5,840 bases of DNA from CAZFIO01 sp964519585 (GCA_964519585.1 CAZFIO010000123.1:1-5840); one strand, 5' to 3'; counted from the first letter of the stretch, positions 1-5,739 are shown. The notes: generated by a model from the letters alone, not told the origin. A program made the numbers and translations.

Positions 1-1
1 C

Positions 2-490
2 ATGCAAAAAATCAACGTGTTGGAAGATAAAATCAGAAGTTTAGAAATAGAAAAACAACAATACCTAGATAATTATAATAGGGTTAATGAGGAAAAGAAT
101 AAGCTAATGAAGAGTATAGATGACTTTACTAAAAGGATGACATTTACCTTCCCTACTAAGTCAGAGGAAGATGCAAAGATAGAGGAAGTAAAGGAAGCAC
201 CTGTTACAAAAACCTCAGCTAAGGAAGAAGCTACAAGTAGCCAGGTAAAAGAATCAGAAGAGACAAAGGCTAATCCAGACCCTGTAAAACCAGGAATGTC
301 AATAAAGCCTGGAAGAACAATAAGCCCTGGAGCTGGCAAGTCAGAAGCAGCAGCAAAGCCAGTACCACAATCACAAGCAAAGCCCGCAGCTACAAATAAT
401 ACATATACACCAAATCCTGTAGATAACCAGAATATTAGGGATGCAATTAATAGGATAAGGACCATAAATACAGGTAAACCCCAAGAATAA
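2..490 (+). CDS. Coiled-coil protein with Pro/Gly/Ala-rich tail, 3' part (5' end probably outside window)
   Basis: This reading frame is open from the left edge and ends with TAA at 488-490. An ATG lies at bases 2-4, but no ribosome site can be seen before it, so it is probably an internal Met of a longer gene. Of the visible 162 residues, about 4-46 are rich in charged residues with regularly spaced Leu/Ile and look like a coiled coil. Residues 52-95 are Lys/Glu/Thr-rich and probably disordered. Residues 96-110 repeat a hexapeptide of the form (K/S)PGx(S/T)I, and the rest is Ala/Pro/Asn-rich with a short amphipathic end (about 143-155). No catalytic motif is visible. A C-terminally extended ZapA-type cell-division protein is one possibility, because ZapA ends in a coiled coil, but the diagnostic N-terminal domain is not in the window. 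It lies 42 bp upstream of the deacetylase gene with no terminator seen between, so the two are probably co-transcribed. Confidence 0.6.
   Translation: MQKINVLEDKIRSLEIEKQQYLDNYNRVNEEKNKLMKSIDDFTKRMTFTFPTKSEEDAKIEEVKEAPVTKTSAKEEATSSQVKESEETKANPDPVKPGMSIKPGRTISPGAGKSEAAAKPVPQSQAKPAATNNTYTPNPVDNQNIRDAINRIRTINTGKPQE
287..331 (+). repeat. 18-bp (hexapeptide) repeat encoding KPGMSI / KPGRTI / SPG
   Basis: Codons 96-110 of the partial gene encode KPGMSI, then KPGRTI, then SPG, an 18-bp period with about two and a half copies. The copies differ at synonymous positions (Gly is GGA throughout, Pro is CCA or CCT), so this is an old protein-level repeat, not a fresh duplication. It lies in the low-complexity tail and probably forms a flexible, turn-rich linker. 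Confidence 0.55.
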
Positions 491-518
491 GTAAACTCTC
501 TTTGAAAATCATTTATGT

Positions 519-527
519 AAGGGGGTG
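519..527 (+). promoter_or_regulatory. Ribosome binding site fixing a TTG start
   Basis: AAGGGGGTG matches the ideal anti-SD complement AAGGAGGTG at 8 of 9 positions and ends 5 bp before the TTG at 533. The frame has a TAA stop at 518-520 and its next in-frame ATG is codon 101, so TTG is the only credible start. Confidence 0.8.
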
Positions 528-532
528 GGGAC

Positions 533-1813
533 TTGGCTTATGAAGGTAAGATTTTACAATTAAAGGAGATAAGATCTACAGGCAATAAATATTTTTTGTC
601 ACTTGACCTGGATTTTAAGGGGCGGACAGAAATCCTGTGGGAAATTGATAATTTTACGGGTAGTTTATTGGAAAACCTTATAGAATTTGATGGAAAAAGC
701 AAATACAGATTATCTTTTTATACTCCCTTTACACCTGGGAATGAAAAGAGGCTATGTTTTGTAACCAAGACTTATCTGGGCGAAAGTGAGCCAATCTATT
801 TTTTAGCTTCACAGGACTTTATAAATAGCTTAATGGAAATTAAGAAATGTGAAAATATCAATGAACTGGATAAAAGGATTTTTACCCTAGCTCCATCTAA
901 GAAGGTAATGGATGCCTTGGAGCATGGTAGAGACCCCTATGATAGGAGATTCTTGAAAAAACACAAATATAGACTTGGTCTAGTTTATGTCCCTATATTT
1001 AGTATGATAATCTTTATTCTAATAAGTTATTTGTCAGGATACTTCCAAAGGGATATTAAGATGGAGCAGAAGGTTTCAGCAGCACCAATTGACAGCCAAG
1101 AAATTTCTCAACAAGAAGTCCTTGAAACTGAAGAAGATAGTCTGGAGGAACCAGAAGTAGACCCTGAAGAAAATTATGAAGAAGATTTTGAAGAAAAAAT
1201 TTTAGAGCCGGAAGAAATACCTAATAGGGAATATTTTGAACTAGAAAACACTGTTAACTATAAGATTCCTGATGGTAAGGTTGCCTTAACCTTTGATGAT
1301 GGTCCCTCAAAATATACTAGGGAAATAGTGGATATACTGAAGGAATACAATATACCAGCCACCTTTTTCTTTGTAAGCAGGTTAGTTCCATATTTTGCTG
1401 AAGAAGTAAAATATGTTGATGAAGAAGGATATGCCATAGGTAGTCACTCTGTTAGCCATGCCCAACTTACTAAGGTATCTGAGGGGAAAAGAAAGACTGA
1501 AATCCTAGATAGTATGGCTACTATTGGAGAACTGATAGAAAAGGACCTTGTACTTTTTAGGCCACCTTATGGTTCTCGCAATAAGCAAATTGATAATTTT
1601 ATCTATAATAATGGCTACAAAATAGTTCTGTGGAATATAGATACAAGGGACTGGGAGGTTCGTAATGAGGACAAGATAATGGAAAAGATAGAAAAACACC
1701 AGGCATCAGGCTCCATTATACTCCTTCATGAAATTGAACCAACAGTCAAGGTACTTCCTAGAATAATTGAATACTTACAGTCTTTGGATTTAGAGATTGT
1801 TAATTTAAAATAA
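533..1813 (+). CDS. Membrane-anchored polysaccharide deacetylase (NodB domain, carbohydrate esterase family 4)
   Basis: The 426-residue product should remove N-acetyl groups (less often O-acetyl) from a cell-wall or surface glycan, using a divalent metal. The C-terminal NodB domain (about 248-426) keeps all five CE4 motifs: TFDDGP (253-258, base D255 and metal ligand D256), HSVSH (305-309, ligands H305 and H309), RPPYGS (343-348), DTRDW (370-374) and LLH (397-399, H399). One hydrophobic helix spans about 148-169. It is preceded by basic residues and followed by a very acidic Glu-rich linker (about 187-228), which implies an N-in anchor with the enzyme outside. The first 145 residues form an unrecognised, probably cytoplasmic, domain with beta-strand-like alternation. 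The start is TTG, fixed by a strong ribosome site. It follows the coiled-coil gene by 42 bp and ends in a terminator palindrome shared with the convergent LCP gene. Family assignment is secure; the glycan substrate is unknown. Confidence 0.93.
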   Translation: MAYEGKILQLKEIRSTGNKYFLSLDLDFKGRTEILWEIDNFTGSLLENLIEFDGKSKYRLSFYTPFTPGNEKRLCFVTKTYLGESEPIYFLASQDFINSLMEIKKCENINELDKRIFTLAPSKKVMDALEHGRDPYDRRFLKKHKYRLGLVYVPIFSMIIFILISYLSGYFQRDIKMEQKVSAAPIDSQEISQQEVLETEEDSLEEPEVDPEENYEEDFEEKILEPEEIPNREYFELENTVNYKIPDGKVALTFDDGPSKYTREIVDILKEYNIPATFFFVSRLVPYFAEEVKYVDEEGYAIGSHSVSHAQLTKVSEGKRKTEILDSMATIGELIEKDLVLFRPPYGSRNKQIDNFIYNNGYKIVLWNIDTRDWEVRNEDKIMEKIEKHQASGSIILLHEIEPTVKVLPRIIEYLQSLDLEIVNLK

Positions 1814-1839
1814 GTTAGGCCTAGGCCTAACTTATTTTA
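1806..1839. terminator. Bidirectional terminator: perfect 34-bp palindrome between convergent genes
   Basis: Bases 1806-1839 equal their own reverse complement throughout. The centre is two touching AGGCCT sites (1817-1828), flanked by arms TAAAATAAGTT and AACTTATTTTA. As RNA it would form a hairpin of about 15 bp with a GC-rich tip, an A-rich 5' arm and a U-rich 3' arm on both strands, as expected of a two-way intrinsic terminator. The U tract is short and interrupted (UUAUUUUA), so termination strength is uncertain. The stop codons of both converging genes (1811-1813 on +, 1839-1837 on -) lie inside it. Confidence 0.85.
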
Positions 1840-2796
1840 GTCTTCATTATATTTTTCATTATCATAGATAAATTTATGGAGTATATCTACATTATCCTCC
1901 ATAGTTTGGGGAATAATATAAAAAACCTTGTTTATGGTTTGATGTTTTAAGTGCTTATCCACTGGTACTCGAAATTGGTCAATATCCTTGATACCATTTG
2001 TTATGGTTGATGTACCCAGCGCTAAGGCCTCTGCATTGGATAGACTTGTATCAACAAAGGGAAGTATAGAATTCAACAGTTTAGGATACTGGCCAATACC
2101 AGCACTGAGACCCTTGTTTATAACCTTTTCCAAAATTCTTCTCTGTCTCTCGGTTCTTTCATAGTCTCCATTACCAGTTTTTCTGATTCTAGAGTAGGCT
2201 AAGGCCTGCTCTCCATTAAGTATTTGTGTTCCAGATTTGGAGCCTGGTACATGACTGACTTCATTTGGTTTAATATTTATTTCTACCCCATCTAATATAT
2301 CAATAATCTCTATAAATCCTTGAAAATCTACTGCTGCAAATTCCCTGATATTCATATCAAAATTCTGATTTATAGTTTTTATAATAAGTTCTGGCCCGCC
2401 ATAGGAATAGGCATGGTTAAGTTTATCCTTACCCCTTCCCGGAATATCAACATAGGTATCTCGCATAAGGGATGTAAGTTTTATTTTTTTATGTGTTTTA
2501 TCCAGGGTAGCTATCATTATGCTGTCAGATCGACCCCTTTCATTTGGGTTTCTCCTATCTATTCCCAGAAGTGCTATATTGATTATATTTTTTTCTTCTC
2601 TGATATCTTCTTTAATTCCTAAATCTTCATTTGTTTTAGGGATTTCCACCTGATTCATTTTATCTAATAGGCTTATACCATAAAAAACTCCATAAGCTAT
2701 AAAAGAGAATATAAGAACAGATGTGAAAAAGACTCTTCGAAATAATTGGGCCTTTGTTATTTGTTTTTTTCGTTTTTTCTTCTTTGGATTTCCCAT
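1837..2796 (-). CDS. LytR-CpsA-Psr (LCP) family cell-wall glycopolymer transferase
   Basis: LCP enzymes move glycopolymers such as teichoic acids or capsule from their undecaprenyl-pyrophosphate carrier onto peptidoglycan at the outer face of the membrane. The 319-residue product has a Lys/Arg-rich cytoplasmic tail (4-15), one membrane helix (about 21-44), and an extracellular LCP domain from about residue 70. Family motifs are GRSDSIM (88-94, R89 and D91), SLMRDTYVDIPG (109-120, R112 and D113), KLNHAYSYGG (125-134) and AYSRIRKTGNGDYERTERQR (200-219, with R203, D211, R214 and R217). These Arg and Asp residues are the usual pyrophosphate and metal contacts. The ATG at 2796 is chosen because AGGAGGA lies 4 bp before it. 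A TTG 21 bp further upstream would add seven residues but has no ribosome site. The gene appears monocistronic, with its own promoter and a terminator palindrome shared with the convergent deacetylase gene. The attached polymer is unknown. Confidence 0.95.
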   Translation of the reverse strand: MGNPKKKKRKKQITKAQLFRRVFFTSVLIFSFIAYGVFYGISLLDKMNQVEIPKTNEDLGIKEDIREEKNIINIALLGIDRRNPNERGRSDSIMIATLDKTHKKIKLTSLMRDTYVDIPGRGKDKLNHAYSYGGPELIIKTINQNFDMNIREFAAVDFQGFIEIIDILDGVEINIKPNEVSHVPGSKSGTQILNGEQALAYSRIRKTGNGDYERTERQRRILEKVINKGLSAGIGQYPKLLNSILPFVDTSLSNAEALALGTSTITNGIKDIDQFRVPVDKHLKHQTINKVFYIIPQTMEDNVDILHKFIYDNEKYNED

Positions 2797-2800
2797 TATT

Positions 2801-2807
2801 TCCTCCT
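2801..2807 (-). promoter_or_regulatory. Ribosome binding site deciding the LCP start
   Basis: On the minus strand AGGAGGA ends 4 bp before ATG (2796-2794). This favours the 319-residue protein over a version seven residues longer that would begin at TTG 2817. Confidence 0.8.
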
Positions 2808-2843
2808 GATTCTGCAAAAAACATTATATATGACTACTATTGT

Positions 2844-2871
2844 ATTATATCAGATGGATTTAAGATTACAA
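2844..2871 (-). promoter_or_regulatory. Probable sigma-70/SigA promoter of the LCP gene
   Basis: On the minus strand, TTGTAA (2871-2866, 4 of 6 consensus) is followed after 16 bp by TATAAT (2849-2844, 6 of 6). The predicted start of transcription near 2837 leaves a leader of about 40 nt before the LCP ATG. A second TATAAT closer to the gene (2828-2823) lacks a good -35 partner. Confidence 0.55.
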
Positions 2872-2896
2872 TCAATAAGAGATTACAAAATTATGA

Positions 2897-3057
2897 AAAA
2901 GCGTAAGGCGTAAAGAGTAAAGCTAAAAGCAGAAAGCGTAAAGGAAAAAGAATAAAGGATAAAACTTAAAGTGTAAAGTATAAAGAACAAAGGATAAAAC
3001 CTAAAGCTTAAAATATAAAGCTGAAAGGTTAAAGCATAAAATCTAAAGTTGAAAAAA
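2897..3057. repeat. Degenerate heptanucleotide array, 23 phased units, consensus TAAAGNN
   Basis: Read on the + strand, 161 bp divide without any insertion or deletion into 23 units of 7 bp. Position 1 is T in 16 units. Positions 2-3 are AA in all 23. Position 4 is A in 22. Position 5 is G in 18 and A in the other 5. Positions 6-7 vary freely. Eleven units match TAAAGNN exactly. Beyond 3057 the motif recurs out of phase (3077, 3098, and a pair at 3113-3126), which suggests decayed edges. The period is not a multiple of three and the opposite-strand frame has no ribosome site, so this is non-coding. It occupies the space between two divergent promoters. Confidence 0.9.
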
Positions 3058-3229
3058 TTGAGGCGGAAAGAATCTGTAAAAACATGATGCTTAGAGTTAA
3101 AGATATGTCTGGTAAAGCTGAAAGGATTGAACAAAAATAATAAGTGTAGGGATTAGAATTAAGTATGCTAATTTCAGTTAAAATTCTTTAAAATAGTATT
3201 CTGAAAATTTGAATATTTCTAATTTTCTA
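3058..3229. other. Gene-free AT-rich spacer between heptad array and promoter
   Basis: Nothing here supports a gene. Bases 3058-3126 hold scattered TAAAG/GAAAG echoes of the heptad array. From about 3160 the sequence is very AT-rich, which could act as an UP element for the promoter to its right. A 7-bp inverted repeat, GAAAATT (3203-3209) and AATTTTC (3221-3227) with an 11-bp spacer, ends 2 bp before the -35 box. It could bind a regulator, but in such AT-rich DNA it may be chance. Confidence 0.5.
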
Positions 3230-3258
3230 TTGACAGTAGTAGGTTAAAGTACTATAAT
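3230..3258 (+). promoter_or_regulatory. Perfect-consensus sigma-70/SigA promoter of the symporter operon
   Basis: TTGACA (3230-3235) and TATAAT (3253-3258) are both perfect and separated by the ideal 17 bp. Transcription should start near 3265, giving a leader of about 62 nt before the ATG at 3327. A promoter this strong usually implies either high constant expression or control by a repressor. Confidence 0.88.
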
Positions 3259-3266
3259 AAATATAA

Positions 3267-3294
3267 CATGATGCATGACTCATGTCTCATGTTT
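3267..3294. promoter_or_regulatory. Four CATGNNN heptads at the transcription start, possible operator
   Basis: CATG occurs at 3267, 3274, 3281 and 3288, exactly 7 bp apart, with variable triplets ATG, ACT, TCT and TTT. Since CATG is self-complementary the region also contains dyads: CATGA-C-TCATG (3274-3284) and AACATGA (3265-3271) facing TCATGTT (3287-3293). CTCATGT is tandemly repeated at 3279-3292. It begins about 2 nt after the predicted start of transcription, a typical repressor position. It could instead act as a small leader-RNA hairpin. The binding factor is unknown. Confidence 0.45.
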
Positions 3295-3313
3295 TGACAA
3301 ATAACTGCAAAAT

Positions 3314-3319
3314 AGGAGG
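3314..3319 (+). promoter_or_regulatory. Ribosome binding site deciding the start of the small membrane protein
   Basis: AGGAGG sits 7 bp before ATG 3327. An in-frame ATG at 3282 lies within the CATG repeats, has no ribosome site, and would add 15 hydrophilic residues, so it is not used here. Confidence 0.8.
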
Positions 3320-3326
3320 GGATTTT

Positions 3327-3794
3327 ATGAAAATGACGGAAAAGACTGTCACAATTTTTGTACTTATTACCACTGCCTTATGGGTCATTATTACTGTACT
3401 AGGATGGAAGGGCCAGCATATGGCTGGAATGTATTTAGGCTTAGTTATGATGCTACTTTACATGATACTTGGAGTGTCAAAACAAGGAGTAGTATCGAAA
3501 AAGTTACTCTTTTACCCCTTGATTTCTTGGGGCCTTGTATGGGCAATATCATTTTTCTTGGCAGATTTCTATGCCCTGAAATATGCTGGTGTAATGCCTG
3601 ACTTTACAATTATGGGTTTTCATCCTTCTTTTGCCCCTATAATATTCTTATATTGGATAGGCGGAATGTTAACCTTAACTTTAGGTTTTGTTGTATTGAA
3701 GGATGAGTGGATGTCGGAGGAAGATTGGGATAATTTTAAAGTAAAAATTGAAGGCTTGAAAGAAGAAGAAAAAAGGAGGGTAACTAATGGATAA
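3327..3794 (+). CDS. Small four-helix membrane protein, putative symporter partner
   Basis: I do not recognise a named family for this 155-residue protein. It has four likely membrane helices (about 7-26, 31-50, 60-79 and 102-124), a Pro-containing loop before the fourth (90-104, with GFHPSFAP at 97-104), and a charged C-terminal tail (about 125-155, Glu/Lys-rich) probably in the cytoplasm. There is no signal peptide or enzyme motif. It is the first gene of the operon and its end overlaps the symporter gene by 8 bp, with that gene's ribosome site inside its own coding sequence. This arrangement implies translational coupling and roughly matched amounts. By analogy with known small proteins encoded beside sodium:solute symporters (YhdT beside PanF, and DUF4212 small subunits, both shorter), it may be an accessory subunit. 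That role is inferred from context only. Confidence 0.8.
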   Translation: MKMTEKTVTIFVLITTALWVIITVLGWKGQHMAGMYLGLVMMLLYMILGVSKQGVVSKKLLFYPLISWGLVWAISFFLADFYALKYAGVMPDFTIMGFHPSFAPIIFLYWIGGMLTLTLGFVVLKDEWMSEEDWDNFKVKIEGLKEEEKRRVTNG

Positions 3795-5280
3795 TACTAC
3801 TAGGACTTTAATTATTGCATTTTCATTTGCTATGATAGTAGCATCCTTTCTAATTGGATGGTGGGCTAAAAAGAAAGCTACTACAACCCAGGCTTACTTT
3901 GGTAGTACTGGTATGTTTGGTCCCTTTGCAGTAGGTTTGTCAAGTACAGCAGCAGTAGCTTCTGCTTTTGCCTTGGTTGGCGTACCAGGGATAATGTATA
4001 CTGCTGGGAATGCCATGGCTTTCTGGATGTTATCTTCAGGTGCCTTTGCTATGGCCTATCTAATTCTTGGTAAAAGGGTTAGGGCTATGGCTGAAATCGG
4101 AGAAGTAGCAAGTTTGGGGGATATTTCTGATTTAAGATTTAATAACAATAGAGTGATTAAGGCTATGACATCAATTACCCTATTGCTTGGTTGTATAGCT
4201 TACTTAGCAGCACAAATTAAGGCTGGCTCTGAATTATTTGGCCACCTTATAGGCTGGGATCCTCTTTTAGCTGGATTTGCAATTTTCGGAGTATTAACTA
4301 TATATATGGCTGTAAGTGGAGAAGTAGGTGGACTTTTGACTCAGGCTTTTCAAGGACTTGTCATGGTTGTAGCAGGGGTAGTAATAGTTATATCCTTCTA
4401 TAGGATTACTGGAGGCTTTGGTGCAGTTTTAAAGGTTACAGCAGAAGCCGGCAGTGTTACGGCTAATGGGATTACTAAGGATCTTTCCCCTGATATAATG
4501 AATGCATGGGGGGCAATGCCTAAGGTAGCTGCAATGACTTATATGATAATTCCTATCTTAGGAACTATTGGCCAACCTCAAGTTTTGTCAAGAATGTATG
4601 CTTTAAAGGATCCTAAGGATATGCCAACTCTTGGAATTTACACAGCTATATCTCATACTGTAGTTGGGTTTTTAACATTGGCCATATCTGGTGGGGCTCT
4701 ATACTTGGTTGGAACAGGTAAGATTGGGCCATTGGAAACAGGAGATAGGGCTATATATGCCTTTGCTGACTATGCTGGCCTAGTAACCCAATTATTTGTA
4801 TATGCAGCAGTATTAGCAGCAGCTATGTCTTCAGCAAGTTTATTCCTATCAGTAAGTTCAAATATTATAGTAAGAGATTTACCAAATGCTTTGGGTATAA
4901 AGTTTTCTGACAAGACTCAGTTGAGATATGCAAAGGTATCCATGGTTGTTGTTGGTATAGCATCCATATTCTTCTCTATAACTCAGGGTGAGGCAGTAGC
5001 GATACTTGGAACATTTGGATGGGGAACTCTTATGTCTGCAACCTTCCCAGTCTTTATTCTAGGACTTCTATGGAAAGGGGCTAGTGAAAAAGGAGTTATG
5101 CTTGGTTCTATAGTTGCTCTGGTATTAAACATAGCTTCCTTTGCAGGTATGAAGTGGCCAGGGGCTCTGCCATGGTACTTCAATGTAATCTCTATTTCTA
5201 TGCTGGTTACTGTGGTGGTTTCTCTGCTAGCCAAGGATGAGAAGCTGGATAAGAAGGTTGAGGCAGTTATTAACTTATAA
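3787..5280 (+). CDS. Sodium:solute symporter (SSS) family permease
   Basis: The 497-residue protein is hydrophobic throughout, of usual SSS length, with a predicted 12-13 membrane helices. It should couple sodium entry to solute uptake. The first core helix has GPF (45-47) and GVPG (65-68), aligning without gaps to the equivalent stretch of E. coli PutP. A second signature, AAAMSSASLFLSVSSN (344-359) ending in VRD, matches the MS(S/T) sodium-site helix, with A345, S348 and S349 facing PutP A337, S340 and T341. GQPQVLSRMYALKDP (262-276) corresponds to the GxPH..xR segment of PanF-like members. PutP Asp55 aligns with V57, so part of the cation site differs. AAGGAGGG lies 6 bp before ATG 3787, inside the preceding gene. 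The neighbouring MaoC and acyl-CoA synthetase genes suggest a carboxylate substrate, but the sequence does not identify it. Confidence 0.92.
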   Translation: MDNTTRTLIIAFSFAMIVASFLIGWWAKKKATTTQAYFGSTGMFGPFAVGLSSTAAVASAFALVGVPGIMYTAGNAMAFWMLSSGAFAMAYLILGKRVRAMAEIGEVASLGDISDLRFNNNRVIKAMTSITLLLGCIAYLAAQIKAGSELFGHLIGWDPLLAGFAIFGVLTIYMAVSGEVGGLLTQAFQGLVMVVAGVVIVISFYRITGGFGAVLKVTAEAGSVTANGITKDLSPDIMNAWGAMPKVAAMTYMIIPILGTIGQPQVLSRMYALKDPKDMPTLGIYTAISHTVVGFLTLAISGGALYLVGTGKIGPLETGDRAIYAFADYAGLVTQLFVYAAVLAAAMSSASLFLSVSSNIIVRDLPNALGIKFSDKTQLRYAKVSMVVVGIASIFFSITQGEAVAILGTFGWGTLMSATFPVFILGLLWKGASEKGVMLGSIVALVLNIASFAGMKWPGALPWYFNVISISMLVTVVVSLLAKDEKLDKKVEAVINL

Positions 5281-5281
5281 T

Positions 5282-5286
5282 AGGAG
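5282..5286 (+). promoter_or_regulatory. Ribosome binding site deciding the MaoC start
   Basis: AGGAG lies 7 bp before ATG 5294 and just after the symporter stop. The longer in-frame reading from 5237 overlaps the symporter by 44 bp and adds 19 basic residues absent from MaoC proteins, so it is rejected. Confidence 0.75.
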
Positions 5287-5293
5287 CAATCAT

Positions 5294-5710
5294 ATGATAA
5301 AACAAGTAGCCTACAATGAAATAAAACTTGGAGATAAGGCTCAAATGAAAAGATTTATCTCAGCAGAGGATGTTAAATCCTTTGCTGAGATTCTAGATGA
5401 TAATGAGTCCTTTCATGTAAGTGATGAGGCAGCTAGATTGTCTCCCTTTGGGAAAAAGATCTGCCATGGTATGCATGTGGCATCTTATATTTCTGAATTA
5501 GTTGGTAAGACCTTGCCTGGATTTGGAACTATCTATTGCAGTCAGGTCTTGAATTTTAAAAATCCCTTATATCTAGATTCTAATATTACTGTGAAGGTAG
5601 AGGTTATGGAAAAACTCCATGGAAGAAGGCTTAGGCTATTAACTATAATATTAGATGATGATGAAAGGATAATTATAGATGGTGAGGCAATTGTAATGGC
5701 TGCAAAGTAG
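5294..5710 (+). CDS. MaoC-like hotdog-fold (R)-specific enoyl-CoA hydratase
   Basis: The 138-residue protein is the normal size of a single-domain MaoC/PhaJ hydratase, which adds water across the double bond of a 2-enoyl-CoA to give the (R)-3-hydroxyacyl-CoA. The hydratase motif is recognisable at DNESFHVSDEAA (36-47). The catalytic pair D36 and H41 has the same five-residue spacing as D31 and H36 of Aeromonas PhaJ, followed by the DExA element. The usual N and P of DxNPxH are replaced by E38 and S39. Further family features are ICHGMHVASYISEL (56-69), PGFGTIYCSQ (75-84) and the F..PLYLDS strand (88-96). The gene starts 13 bp after the symporter stop and 29 bp before a probable acyl-CoA synthetase, so it likely works on the imported, activated acid. 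A non-hydratase thioester role is possible given the altered motif. Confidence 0.88.
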   Translation: MIKQVAYNEIKLGDKAQMKRFISAEDVKSFAEILDDNESFHVSDEAARLSPFGKKICHGMHVASYISELVGKTLPGFGTIYCSQVLNFKNPLYLDSNITVKVEVMEKLHGRRLRLLTIILDDDERIIIDGEAIVMAAK

Positions 5711-5739
5711 GATATATTTTTAATGCTAGGAGGAATAGT

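Noticed and set aside
73..465. Minus-strand open frame of 130 codons opposite the coiled-coil gene
   Set aside because: The + strand frame has sensible protein composition with a coiled coil. The opposite frame is a composition shadow with no ribosome site in evidence.
1505..1699. Minus-strand open frame of 64 codons inside the NodB domain
   Set aside because: It overlaps conserved catalytic motifs RPPYGS and DTRDW on the other strand and has no support of its own.
2320..2622. Plus-strand open frame of 100 codons inside the LCP gene
   Set aside because: It lies wholly within a gene with all LCP motifs and shows no recognisable domain.
2897..3057. CRISPR array
   Set aside because: The units are 7 bp with no 20-40 bp repeats alternating with unique spacers, and no cas gene is present.
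2883..3134. Minus-strand open frame of 83 codons rich in Phe, Leu, Tyr and Ser across the heptad array
   Set aside because: It exists because NNCTTTA units rarely create stops. It would start at TTG with no ribosome site, and its composition simply mirrors the repeat.
3203..3227. Inverted repeat GAAAATT / AATTTTC as a definite operator
   Set aside because: The arms are only 7 bp in very AT-rich DNA, so it is noted as part of the spacer but not claimed as a site.
3282..3326. N-terminal extension of the small membrane protein from ATG 3282
   Set aside because: The ATG is part of the CATG repeats, has no ribosome site, and would leave only about 17 nt of leader, whereas ATG 3327 has AGGAGG at ideal spacing.
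3380..3601. Plus-strand open frame of 73 codons in another frame of the small membrane protein gene
   Set aside because: No ribosome site and no family signal. The frame from 3327 has both a strong ribosome site and clear membrane helices.
4983..5234. Minus-strand open frame of 83 codons inside the symporter gene
   Set aside because: It is the antisense shadow of conserved membrane-protein sequence, with no domain of its own.
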